A stretch of DNA of 19,717 bases from JANMZR01 sp031383555 (GTDB lineage: Bacteria; Bacteroidota; Bacteroidia; Cytophagales; Spirosomataceae). How positions within the stretch are numbered: position 1 is the first letter of the stretch; the number at the start of each line of letters is the position of its first letter. The position numbers and the translations under genes were made by a program. Below the pieces are notes generated by a model. The model was not told where the DNA came from, did not search any database, and was given only the letters and a program-made list of their open reading frames with translations. The stretch covers positions 1-19,717 of the forward strand of contig JANMZR010000119.1 in assembly GCA_031383555.1 (NCBI GenBank), given 5' to 3'. Of this stretch, positions 8,138-15,961 are shown piece after piece.

Positions 8138-8878
8138 ATGCAATATTTTAAAAATCAATTTAATAACAAAATAGCAGCTAATTTACTTATTATTAGTGTA
8201 TTAACTGTCGTAAACTTTCAACTATTTTCACAAAGTAAAAAGGATTATTTGGTAACAGTTCATACGAAATATGGTGATATGAACTTAATTTTATACGATA
8301 AAACACCCAAACATAAAGCGAATTTTTTGAAGCTTGTCAACAATAAATTTTATGATAGCACGCTTTTTCACAGGGTTATACAAAACTTTATGATTCAGGG
8401 GGGTGACCCTAATTCAAAAAAAGCTAAAGAAGGTGAATCTTTAGGAGGTGGAACAGTTCCTTATAAAATTCCTGCAGAAATACTCCCAGAACTTTACCAT
8501 AAAAAAGGCGCTTTGGCAGCTGCTCGTGACAATAATCCTCAAAAGGAGTCGTCGGGCTGTCAGTTTTATATAGTGCAAGGTAAAACTTGGAATGAGCCAG
8601 ACTTGGAAGCCCAGATAAAAAGAAGCGGCAGAACATTTTCAGAAGAACAAAAGCAAGCTTATAAATTAATTGGTGGTTCACCACATTTGGATGGGAATTA
8701 TACAGTATTCGGTCAACTCATAAAAGGTTTTGCCGTTTTAGATTCAATTGCAGCTCAAAAAGGGCCTAGAGATAGACCAAAAGTTGATATTGCTATGAAA
8801 ATATCAGCTGAGAAAATGAGGAAAAAGAAAATTATTAAAAAATATGCTGATAAGTCAATCCAATTTTCATTTCAATAA
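8138..8878 (+). CDS. Exported cyclophilin-type peptidyl-prolyl cis-trans isomerase
   Basis: The protein is predicted to speed cis-trans isomerisation of proline bonds in proteins outside the cytoplasm. The 246 residues start with a signal peptide (basic start, hydrophobic 14-30, cleavage near Ser-Gln 31-32). The cyclophilin domain runs from about 37 to 222. Its active-site strand FHRVIQNFMIQGGD (77-90) holds the catalytic Arg79, with Phe84, Met85 and Gln87; CQFYIVQG (141-148) and HLDGNYTVFGQ (183-193) complete the pocket, although the usual Trp/His is Leu-Asp here as in many bacterial enzymes. An insert of about 30 polar residues (150-180) separates the last two motifs, and a basic tail follows (KMRKKKIIKK). 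An ATG 10 bp upstream (8128) is out of frame and stops at once, supporting 8138 as the start. It leads a run of seven plus-strand genes, 45 bp ahead of the next. Confidence 0.9.
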   Translation: MQYFKNQFNNKIAANLLIISVLTVVNFQLFSQSKKDYLVTVHTKYGDMNLILYDKTPKHKANFLKLVNNKFYDSTLFHRVIQNFMIQGGDPNSKKAKEGESLGGGTVPYKIPAEILPELYHKKGALAAARDNNPQKESSGCQFYIVQGKTWNEPDLEAQIKRSGRTFSEEQKQAYKLIGGSPHLDGNYTVFGQLIKGFAVLDSIAAQKGPRDRPKVDIAMKISAEKMRKKKIIKKYADKSIQFSFQ

Positions 8879-8923
8879 ATAGTAAAATAATTTCTCTCAA
8901 AAAATAAGAATAGAATAAAAAAA

Positions 8924-9838
8924 ATGAAGCGAATTTTACTCACTGGATCAAATGGTTTATTAGGGCAAAAACTGGTCGGGCTTATTAGTGAAATTCCTAC
9001 TATTGAGCTTTTTGCAACTGCAAAAAACGGGAACAGGTTATCAATAAAAACAGGCTATACTTTTATTGAAATGGATATAACTAATCCCATTCAAGTGGCT
9101 AATGTAATTGACTCGGTAAGGCCCAATGTAATTATTCACACAGCCGCTATGACCAACGTAGACCAATGTGAATCAGAAAAAGAGCTTTGCTGGGAAATGA
9201 ATGTAAATGCGGTTGAATATTTAGTAAGCGCTTGTGAACTAATCGACTGCCTATTGATTCATCTATCTACAGACTTTATTTTTGATGGTGAAGAAGGTCC
9301 TTATGATGAAACTGCCACGCCGAATCCAATATCATATTATGGTGAAAGTAAGTTGGCAGCTGAAGAAATATTATTGGCTTCAAATATTCGCTGGGCTATT
9401 GCTCGTACCGTTTTGGTTTACGGAATTGTGTCCGATATGAGTCGAACAAATATTATACTATGGGTGAAAAAATCATTGGAAGATGGCAAAACTATTAAAG
9501 TAGTAACTGACCAATTTCGGACCCCTACTTTAGCGGAAGATTTAGCAATGGGATGCTGGCAAATAGCTGATAATGAGGCCACTGGTATTTTTAATATTTC
9601 AGGTAAAGACTTATTGACCCCATATGAAATGGCTATAAAAACAGCCGATTTTTTCGGATTAGATAAGTCACTAATTTTCAAAGCCGATTCCAGTACTTTC
9701 AGCCAGCCAGCAAAACGGCCACCTAAAACTGGTTTTATCATAGAAAAAGCAGCCAGCACTTTAGGTTATAAACCTCATACTTTCGACCAAGGTATAAAAG
9801 TAGTGGCTGAGCAGTTTGCGAAAGTAAAAGCACAATAA
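8924..9838 (+). CDS. RmlD-like NAD(P)-dependent sugar-nucleotide reductase (extended SDR)
   Basis: This is an extended short-chain dehydrogenase resembling dTDP-4-dehydrorhamnose reductase, which makes the last step of dTDP-L-rhamnose. The 304-residue protein has the cofactor loop GSNGLLG (8-14), HTAAMTNVDQCE (72-83) as in RmlD, the catalytic Thr116 (LSTDFIFDG), Tyr139 and Lys143 (YGESK), and DQFRTPT (196-202), a substrate-loop signature of this family. No rmlA, rmlB or rmlC is nearby, so the substrate may not be dTDP-rhamnose; stand-alone RmlD-like proteins of unknown substrate are common. It is followed 37 bp later by a large membrane protein gene on the same strand. The fold and cofactor type are secure, the exact reaction is not. 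Confidence 0.8.
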   Translation: MKRILLTGSNGLLGQKLVGLISEIPTIELFATAKNGNRLSIKTGYTFIEMDITNPIQVANVIDSVRPNVIIHTAAMTNVDQCESEKELCWEMNVNAVEYLVSACELIDCLLIHLSTDFIFDGEEGPYDETATPNPISYYGESKLAAEEILLASNIRWAIARTVLVYGIVSDMSRTNIILWVKKSLEDGKTIKVVTDQFRTPTLAEDLAMGCWQIADNEATGIFNISGKDLLTPYEMAIKTADFFGLDKSLIFKADSSTFSQPAKRPPKTGFIIEKAASTLGYKPHTFDQGIKVVAEQFAKVKAQ

Positions 9839-9875
9839 GGAATCGGTTAATAATTGATAAATAACCTCGAAAAAA

Positions 9876-11900
9876 ATGAATTTTTCTTTAAAATTTCCCA
9901 AGCTAACCCATTCAATAATACTGATATTTTTTGCTTTTTTATTAGTGCCGACTGCTTCAATTAGACCAATTGCTGGGATTGGCTTGGAAGCAAGCTGGCA
10001 CCAAGCCTTGGCAATGGCATTGGATCAAAAAATGGTTTTTGGCACTGATATTATTTTCAGGTACGGGCCTTTGGGTTTTTTAGAAAGCGGCTTTTTGCCA
10101 GAAGGTGTTCATGTAGTGGCACAGCTTTTATTTGATTTATATCTGTTATTTAACCTCCTTTTTGTAATACATTATGCATTAAAAAAAGCCAGAGTAAAAT
10201 GGGTGGCGGTACTGGCACTTATGGCCATGATATTACCTTGGGGTTTTATTGCAGATGCCACGTTTACACTTTTATTTTTGTTTCTTTTCAATCTTTTTCA
10301 TGCCAACGAAAACCGTCGAAGTTTTACCATTTACAATGCAGTGTTTATTGCTGCATTAATGTTTTTTATAAAAGTAAATTTCAGTTTAGTCATTACATTA
10401 TTATTATATGCATCCCTAATTTATTTGTGGCTGACCCAACGGTTTTCATGGAGGGAGCTAATTGCAGTTGTAATTACTCATCTTTTTCTTATTTATTGGG
10501 GTGCTTACCAACTCAAAGTTGATATTTATAACTACCTGATTTCCAGTATACATATAATCGAAAACTATGACGACTCCAAGGCAAATATTGACTTAACTTT
10601 AAATACTTTTTATACTATTTTAGTAATCTCAATAAGTATTACATTATTTACTTTGGTTGTTTTTTTTAAGAATGTAAAACAAATTTATAATCGGCAAGAT
10701 TATCTTTTTACCTTTTTAATGGTGTTTTCAGCCATGTATTTATCGTTTAAACAGCAGTTTACGGATCTGAATGCCAAAAATGCGATGGCCTATTTTTTGT
10801 TTATTCCACCACTCATTTCGTTGCTGTGGATTTTTCTGCGTGATTCCGATAGATGGTTTTCGAGGCTCGCCATAAGTACATTGGTGATATCTATACTGGC
10901 TTTTCAATTGTTGCGCTTTGAAATTAGCAAAACAACAAACGGTTATTGGCAGGGTTTTTTCCCTAAAGAAGTAGTATATTTTAATGCAAAATATGGAGCT
11001 AAAAAAAATCAAAATAAAGGGGTTGAACCTCTAATGGATTTTTTAAACATAATTAAATTACATACACCCTATGGATATGTTAAAAGCCTGATGGACAATA
11101 AGTTTACTACTAATTTCCCAAAATATAATAGGCAAAATAGAATATTACCCAAAGGAATTACTGATCAAATTGGTGAAAATTCTGTAGATATTTTACCACA
11201 GGAAGCCTCCTATATTTTTTATAATAATTTGAACTATAATCCGAGGCCAACAATACAAAGTAACCAAGCAGTTGGTGAATATTTAGACCAGAAAAACGCT
11301 GCAAAATACAATTCAAAAACAGCACCCGAATACTTACTAAGCCAGTTTTATTCAACAAATGGGAGAAATTTTATTTGGGAGGAAACTAGTACTAAATTGG
11401 CTATAATTAGTAATTATGAAAAAAGGAGCACTATAAAAATGCCTCAATTTCGTGCTGCCAGTAATACTTCTATCAATGATACGATATCGTTATATAAAAG
11501 GAGAAAAAACAAAATACTAGTAACTGAAAAACAAATAGATAGCCTCAGTATTACCTTTAATCAAGAGCTTCCAATAATAGTAACCAACAATATTATTATG
11601 CTGAAAACTAACTTCAAATATTCCTTTTTAGGTCTTCTGAGCAGGTATTTTTTTCAAGCACCTTATGTCTATTGTATGCTATCCTATGCCAACGGGTCAA
11701 AAAAACGATTTAGGGCCATAGTACCCACTTTTGACAGCGGCGTTATTATCAATAAAAAAGTTAATAGCAATAACGATTTGGATCTTTTTTTTGGTAGAAA
11801 AAATAATAACCCAATAAAATCAATCAGTTTTGAGTCGAAAAATACCTGGGGATTTTTGCCAGTGATAAGCATTAAACTTTCGGAAATAAGTATTGAGTAA
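9876..11900 (+). CDS. Large polytopic membrane protein with C-terminal soluble domain
   Basis: I do not recognise a named family. The 674-residue protein has about 10-11 hydrophobic helices between residues 11 and 348 (for example 11-31, 83-103, 152-170, 195-212, 245-263, 276-292, 302-321, 329-348). A mostly hydrophilic half of about 325 residues, with no further clear helix except possibly near 590-610, follows. After helix 1 comes a conserved-looking loop, SWHQALAMAL (40-49) and FGTDIIFRYGPLGFL (55-69). I recall similar loops (SW..AL...G..FG.D..F.YGPLG) in uncharacterised polytopic proteins from many bacteria; this is memory, not a search. The topology, many helices then a soluble tail, is like lipid-linked-sugar glycosyltransferases or surface-polymer proteins, and the neighbouring sugar-nucleotide reductase fits this, but no catalytic motif is evident. 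Its stop is 16 bp before the preferred start of the PQQ dehydrogenase gene. Confidence 0.8.
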   Translation: MNFSLKFPKLTHSIILIFFAFLLVPTASIRPIAGIGLEASWHQALAMALDQKMVFGTDIIFRYGPLGFLESGFLPEGVHVVAQLLFDLYLLFNLLFVIHYALKKARVKWVAVLALMAMILPWGFIADATFTLLFLFLFNLFHANENRRSFTIYNAVFIAALMFFIKVNFSLVITLLLYASLIYLWLTQRFSWRELIAVVITHLFLIYWGAYQLKVDIYNYLISSIHIIENYDDSKANIDLTLNTFYTILVISISITLFTLVVFFKNVKQIYNRQDYLFTFLMVFSAMYLSFKQQFTDLNAKNAMAYFLFIPPLISLLWIFLRDSDRWFSRLAISTLVISILAFQLLRFEISKTTNGYWQGFFPKEVVYFNAKYGAKKNQNKGVEPLMDFLNIIKLHTPYGYVKSLMDNKFTTNFPKYNRQNRILPKGITDQIGENSVDILPQEASYIFYNNLNYNPRPTIQSNQAVGEYLDQKNAAKYNSKTAPEYLLSQFYSTNGRNFIWEETSTKLAIISNYEKRSTIKMPQFRAASNTSINDTISLYKRRKNKILVTEKQIDSLSITFNQELPIIVTNNIIMLKTNFKYSFLGLLSRYFFQAPYVYCMLSYANGSKKRFRAIVPTFDSGVIINKKVNSNNDLDLFFGRKNNNPIKSISFESKNTWGFLPVISIKLSEISIE

Positions 11901-11916
11901 GAAAATATTAAGAGAC

Positions 11917-13743
11917 ATGAAATTAATTTTTAAATCTTTAAACATAATTTTTAACCTTTTATTTGGCCTTCTTATTAATGCCGAAAGTTATTCACAGAGC
12001 CTACCTTCCGGTCAAAAACTTTACCAAGCTTATTGTGCAGCATGCCATAACGGAGCCGTAAAAGAAGCACCAAGTTTCGTATCTCTACAAAAACTTTCTC
12101 AAGAAGCCATTTTAAAGGCATTACAAGCAGGTGTGATGAAAGTGCAAGGCGCTGCAATTTCCGCAATGAATCAAAAGCTATTGGCAGAATTTATTTCTTC
12201 AAAAAAGGAAGAAAGTAAGGTTATTTTAGGTAAATGTGGCAAAGAAAAATCGTACCAACCTCAGAAATTAACTATTGGAAACTGGGGCAATAGCCTAGGA
12301 AATCAACGCTATATTTCTGACAATGTGTTGATTAATAAAGAAAATATTTCAAAACTTGAGCTTGATTGGGTATTTGCCTTCCCTGATGCTACATGCGCTC
12401 GAACGCAACCAACCATTGCAGGCAATACTATTTTTACAGCGAGCCAACAAGGCTTAATTTATGCTTTAGACAAAAAATCAGGCTGTATAAAATGGACTTA
12501 CCAAGCCGAAAACGAAGTGCGTTCAGCCATAATATTAGGTAAAAATAAAAGTAATTTGGTAGATAAAATTTTTTTTTCCGACCAGAATGCACAAGTTTAT
12601 TGTGTTGATATTATAAAAAATAAATTAGTTTGGAAAAAAAAGGTAGATGACCACCCAGCAGCACTCATTACTGGCTCTATGGCACTTAATCAAGGGGTTT
12701 TATATGTGCCTGTCTCGTCTAGAGAGGTGATTTCGGCTTATAATTCAACCTATGAATGTTGTACTTTTAGAGGCTCAGTGGTTGCGATAAATGCAAATTC
12801 TGGTAAATCAATTTGGAAAACATATACAGTTGATGAACCAAAATCAACTGTAAAAAATAGTGAAGGTGCTCAAAATTTTGGCCCGTCAGGTGCCCCAGTT
12901 TGGTCTAATCCAACAATTGATGTAAAAAGGAAAAGAATTTATATTGGTACTGGCGAAAACTATTCACAGCCAACCACCTCAACAAGTGATGCGATTATTG
13001 CACTTGATATGGTTTCTGGAAAAATTATTTGGACCCAACAAACTATCCAACAAGATGCTTGGAATGCTGGCTGTGTTACTAACCCAAAAGGCGCTAACTG
13101 CCCAGAAAATAATGGCCCTGACTATGATTTTGGAGCGCCACCAATTTTGGTTGAGTATGAAAAAGGCAAAGATATCATTTTGGCAGGGCAAAAATCGGGC
13201 ATCGCTTTTGGCCTTAATCCTGATGATGGGGCAATTATTTGGCAGAAGCAGGTTGGCCGTGGTGGCATGATGGGAGGTATACATTGGGGAATGGCAACCG
13301 ACTCAAAAACGCTATATGTGCCTATAAATGACAAAGATGTATACCCAAAAGACAAAGATAAACCTGCTTTTCCAGGTTTACATGCCGTGAATGTGGCGGA
13401 TGGAAAGCCTATTTGGTCTATAATTGAAAAGGATATTTGTGGAACAGTGAATTATGTTTGTGCCCCAGGTATTTCGGCAGCCATTACATTAATTCCTGGT
13501 ATCGTTTTTGGAGGCTCAATCGATGGGCGACTTCATGCCTATAATGCAAAATCGGGCGAAAAACTTTGGGAATATAACACCGACAGAGAGTTTGAAGCTG
13601 TAAATAATGTAAAAGCTAGTGGGGGAACAATTGACGCAACGGGCCCAGTTGTGGTGGGTAATCAGCTCTTTGTGAATTCAGGTTATGCCAAATTTGGTGA
13701 AAAGGCTGGAAATGTGTTAATCGCTTTTAAGATCAAAAACTAG
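11917..13743 (+). CDS. Exported cytochrome c-PQQ dehydrogenase fusion (quinohaemoprotein, polyvinyl-alcohol dehydrogenase-like)
   Basis: The protein probably oxidises an alcohol or similar compound in the periplasm using pyrroloquinoline quinone and passes electrons to its own haem c. Numbering is from the ATG at 11917 (608 residues). A signal peptide spans 1-27 (ending SYSQ), and a cytochrome c domain with Cys40-x-x-Cys43-His44 (CAACH) spans about 30-95. An eight-bladed propeller region follows, with seven visible blade signatures of the G-x-x-x-W type (GCIKW, NKLVW, GKSIW, GKIIW, GAIIW, GKPIW, GEKLW). Neighbouring Cys281-Cys282 recall the vicinal disulphide over PQQ in methanol dehydrogenase. 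GPSGAPVWSNP, IYIGTGENYSQP and GPDYDFGAPPIL match my memory of the polyvinyl-alcohol dehydrogenase family. The open frame extends back to a TTG at 11893, overlapping the upstream gene by 8 bp, but the ATG gives a cleaner signal peptide. No PQQ synthesis genes are in the window. The substrate is unknown. Confidence 0.87.
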   Translation: MKLIFKSLNIIFNLLFGLLINAESYSQSLPSGQKLYQAYCAACHNGAVKEAPSFVSLQKLSQEAILKALQAGVMKVQGAAISAMNQKLLAEFISSKKEESKVILGKCGKEKSYQPQKLTIGNWGNSLGNQRYISDNVLINKENISKLELDWVFAFPDATCARTQPTIAGNTIFTASQQGLIYALDKKSGCIKWTYQAENEVRSAIILGKNKSNLVDKIFFSDQNAQVYCVDIIKNKLVWKKKVDDHPAALITGSMALNQGVLYVPVSSREVISAYNSTYECCTFRGSVVAINANSGKSIWKTYTVDEPKSTVKNSEGAQNFGPSGAPVWSNPTIDVKRKRIYIGTGENYSQPTTSTSDAIIALDMVSGKIIWTQQTIQQDAWNAGCVTNPKGANCPENNGPDYDFGAPPILVEYEKGKDIILAGQKSGIAFGLNPDDGAIIWQKQVGRGGMMGGIHWGMATDSKTLYVPINDKDVYPKDKDKPAFPGLHAVNVADGKPIWSIIEKDICGTVNYVCAPGISAAITLIPGIVFGGSIDGRLHAYNAKSGEKLWEYNTDREFEAVNNVKASGGTIDATGPVVVGNQLFVNSGYAKFGEKAGNVLIAFKIKN

Positions 13744-13789
13744 AATAAACGCAAATCAGGTAAGTTAAATTATTTAAGATGAACAGATT

Positions 13790-14782
13790 ATGATTAAAGC
13801 CTTTCTCTTAAATTTGGCTCTTCTTTTTTTTACTGAAAAATTAATTGCACAAATTGATTTCACAAAAATTTCTAAGCCAAAAATTTTGGGAATTAACCAT
13901 ATAGGTGCAACGGTTAAAAACTTAGATAAATCAGTTGAATTTTATGAAAAAGTATTTGGTTTGAAAAAAGTCGATTCAATTATTTATAAAAAATCTTTTA
14001 AAAAATATGCATTTGTAAATAGAAAATTAGCCATACTTTCAGGCCCTAATGCCAATATTCATTTGACAGAATTTGACCAAAAAGGCCTAGAAAATATTGA
14101 CCCAATTGTAGGCCCTGGTATCACACATATTTGCTACCAAGTGCCCAGCACAAAGCCAGTTTATAGTAATTTTAAACCAAACGGAGCAATCATTTTAAGT
14201 AGAGGAAATGCCCCAGTTGACCTCGGAGGCTATGGAATATATTATACCTATGTGCGTGACCCCAATCAAATACTTTTCGAAAATGAACAGATGGACACAC
14301 CTCATTTTCAGGAAGATACGTGGATTGGGCATGTGGCAATTGCCTGTACTCATATTGATAAAATGGTTGATTTTTACACTAAATTTTTGGGTAAAGACAC
14401 ACATAGAAGATCGGAGGTAAGTAAAGACAATCCGAAATTAGATGCAATTGGTGATATTGATAATATTCGATTGAAAGGAGCTTGGTTTCGAACTGAAAAT
14501 ATGGTTTTTGAGTTTTGGCAATATTTGAACCCCAAGCCAAATTTGAAAGCTGATAATAAAGCACAAAATTCTATTGGCTACACTTATATTTCCTTTGAGG
14601 TTGAAAATTGTAAAGAAGAGTATAAAAGGTTAAAAGCCTTGGGTTTTAAAATTTTACAAAAACCAACAAAAGCAAAGAATTGTCAATTTCAGCTCCGTGA
14701 CCCAGAAGGCAATTTATTGTTAATTCAAGAAATTCATGACGAAACCTCATTAAAATTCAAAAAGAAATTAACAGAAAAATAA
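13790..14782 (+). CDS. Exported protein with two VOC (glyoxalase/extradiol dioxygenase-fold) domains
   Basis: The 330-residue protein has a signal peptide (1-21, hydrophobic core FLLNLALLFF, ending IAQ), unusual for VOC proteins, so it should act in the periplasm or be lipid-free outside the inner membrane. VOC domain 1 spans about 33-167, with candidate metal ligands His37 (NHIGATV), Glu94 (HLTEF), His113 (THICYQV) and Glu164 (LFENE), a full set as in glyoxalase I. Domain 2 spans about 178-315; it keeps His181 (GHVAIA) and Glu241 (VFEFW), but the third position is occupied by Tyr264/Tyr266 (GYTYISFE), so its site is probably altered. The reaction cannot be told: lyase, isomerase, dioxygenase and binding roles all occur in this fold. 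It lies 46 bp after the PQQ dehydrogenase gene and 6 bp before an SDR gene. The last 81 bp of the gene are duplicated at 15875-15955. Confidence 0.85.
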   Translation: MIKAFLLNLALLFFTEKLIAQIDFTKISKPKILGINHIGATVKNLDKSVEFYEKVFGLKKVDSIIYKKSFKKYAFVNRKLAILSGPNANIHLTEFDQKGLENIDPIVGPGITHICYQVPSTKPVYSNFKPNGAIILSRGNAPVDLGGYGIYYTYVRDPNQILFENEQMDTPHFQEDTWIGHVAIACTHIDKMVDFYTKFLGKDTHRRSEVSKDNPKLDAIGDIDNIRLKGAWFRTENMVFEFWQYLNPKPNLKADNKAQNSIGYTYISFEVENCKEEYKRLKALGFKILQKPTKAKNCQFQLRDPEGNLLLIQEIHDETSLKFKKKLTEK

Positions 14783-14823
14783 TAAAATATGTTCGATTTA
14801 ACAGGGAAAGTAGCATTAATTAC
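14702..14823 (+). repeat. Source copy of a 122-bp duplicated gene junction
   Basis: This stretch covers the last 81 bp of the VOC gene, the 6-bp gap and the first 35 bp of the SDR gene. It recurs at 15875-15996 in the same direction, 1,173 bp away, with three mismatches and no gap. Because both genes are complete here, this is taken as the original. Confidence 0.9.
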
Positions 14824-15547
14824 AGGCGGAAATGGCGGTCTGGGTTTAGCCTATGCCAAAGGTTTGGTAAAAGCGGGTTGTAAAGTTGCAATTTGGGGTA
14901 GAAATAACGACAAAAATCAAAAAGCAATTGCAGAGCTTAACCAAATAGGGGGCGAGGCAAAGGATTTTCTGGCTGATTTAACCGATGAAGCTGCTGTAAA
15001 TCAGGCCTTTGATGCAACTATAGCATATTTTGGGAAAGTAGATATTTGCTTCGGCAATGCGGGCGGCGGTGGTGCTCAAGGCCTTTTTCATAAAACCAGC
15101 TCCAAAGATTGGGCCGATACAATTGATTTGAACTTGACCTCAGTAGTAAATACTTTCAAGCCAGTAATTGCCCATTTAGTAGGAAGAAAAGAAGGAGGAA
15201 AGTTAATTGTAACGTCCTCTGTGGCAGCACTTTTAGGAATGGGTTATGCAGTTGGCTATGCCACAACCAAGGCAGCAGTTACCGGCTTGGTTCGGGCTTT
15301 GGCAGTGGAATTGGGTCGAAATAATATCCAAGTCAATGCCATTTTACCCGGTTATATCGAAACAGAAATGTCGATAAACACCCCTCAATCTTTTAAAGAT
15401 GCTGTAATGAGAAGAGTAGCTAATGGCAAATTGGGAACTTTGGAGAATATGGAAGGTATCGCAGTATTTTTAGCCTCAAAACATAGCGATTTTATGACAG
15501 GCCAAAGCATTGTAATGGATGGTGGGCATACCATAAGTCCGATGTAA
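14789..15547 (+). CDS. Classical SDR-family NAD(P)-dependent oxidoreductase
   Basis: This is a cytoplasmic short-chain dehydrogenase/reductase of 252 residues, similar to FabG- and gluconate 5-dehydrogenase-like enzymes, which interconvert a hydroxyl and a keto group. The sequence shows TGGNGGLG (12-19) for cofactor binding, NAGG (90-93), Asn115 (DLNLTS) and the catalytic Ser143/Ser144, Tyr157 and Lys161 (GYATTK), followed by LPGYIETEM (186-194). The C-terminus, TGQSIVMDGGHTISPM, is typical of the family. There is no signal peptide, in contrast to the two upstream genes. A 6-bp gap to the VOC gene indicates one transcript; a role in handling an oxidised product taken up after the periplasmic PQQ step is inference. 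The first 35 bp are duplicated at 15962-15996. Confidence 0.93.
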   Translation: MFDLTGKVALITGGNGGLGLAYAKGLVKAGCKVAIWGRNNDKNQKAIAELNQIGGEAKDFLADLTDEAAVNQAFDATIAYFGKVDICFGNAGGGGAQGLFHKTSSKDWADTIDLNLTSVVNTFKPVIAHLVGRKEGGKLIVTSSVAALLGMGYAVGYATTKAAVTGLVRALAVELGRNNIQVNAILPGYIETEMSINTPQSFKDAVMRRVANGKLGTLENMEGIAVFLASKHSDFMTGQSIVMDGGHTISPM

Positions 15548-15608
15548 ATAGAATTCGGAGTTCCTTATTTTTAAACCCCTATTTATGATAATAAATAACT
15601 AATAAAAA

Positions 15609-15637
15609 GACGATCACACTTTAAAAGTATGACCGCC
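15609..15637 (-). terminator. Imperfect hairpin, possible minus-strand terminator
   Basis: GACGATCACACTTT and AAAGTATGACCGCC pair at 11 of 14 positions. Read on the minus strand the stem is followed by TCTTTTTATT, a short T-run, so it could stop transcripts arriving from the peptidase gene about 380 bp away. On the plus strand there is no T-run. Confidence 0.35.
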
Positions 15638-15745
15638 AAAAAGGTAAATATTATTCTAAAAAAATAATGATTGAATATATATTTCTTCGGTTTTTAAAAT
15701 ATATTAACCCTTCTAAAATCCGCCTTATGATAAAACTAATCTCGA

Positions 15746-15866
15746 GCATTGTCTCCTTTTTCGGGGACACTGCGGACTGCTTTCGATTCGGTTTTCTATT
15801 TTTTGTTTACCTCAAATTTTTTATCTTCGAAATACGCAGTGTCCCCTAAAAAATGGGAGACACTGC
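15746..15866. repeat. REPIN-like element, copy 2
   Basis: The left hairpin 15746-15773 pairs GCATTGTCTCC with GGGGACACTGC. The right hairpin 15836-15866 pairs GCAGTGTCCCC with GGGAGACACTGC. The two hairpins are inverted relative to each other, and their arms equal those of the element at 5-175: the right arm of the left hairpin is identical in both copies, and the outer arm GGGAGACACTGC is the exact reverse complement of positions 5-16. The spacer is 62 bp here against 114 bp in copy 1 and hardly conserved. The duplicated VOC/SDR junction starts 8 bp to the right. No RAYT-type transposase is in the window. Confidence 0.65.
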
Positions 15867-15874
15867 TTGGGAAG

Positions 15875-15955
15875 CCAGAAGGCAATTTATTGTTATTTCA
15901 AGAAATTCATGACGAAACCTCATTAAAATTCAAAAAGAAATTAACAGAAAAATAA
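15875..15955 (+). pseudogene. Remnant of the VOC gene (last 26 codons plus stop)
   Basis: The stretch corresponds to PEGNLLLFQEIHDETSLKFK and the following KKLTEK, differing from the intact gene by one substitution (Ile to Phe). The rest of the gene is absent; just to the left lies the REPIN-like element. Confidence 0.85.
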
Positions 15956-15961
15956 TAGAAT

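Noticed and set aside
9418..9759. 113-codon minus-strand ORF over the RmlD-like gene
   Set aside because: It is antisense to a clear extended SDR; no domain or promoter supports it.
12944..13270. 108-codon ORF inside the PQQ dehydrogenase gene
   Set aside because: It is in another frame of a propeller-coding region with conserved blade motifs, so it is a by-product of the coding sequence.
15667..15849. 60-codon ORF upstream of and inside the REPIN-like element
   Set aside because: It runs through the hairpin arms of the repeat, is very rich in Ile, Phe and Leu from AT-rich DNA, and has no recognisable feature.
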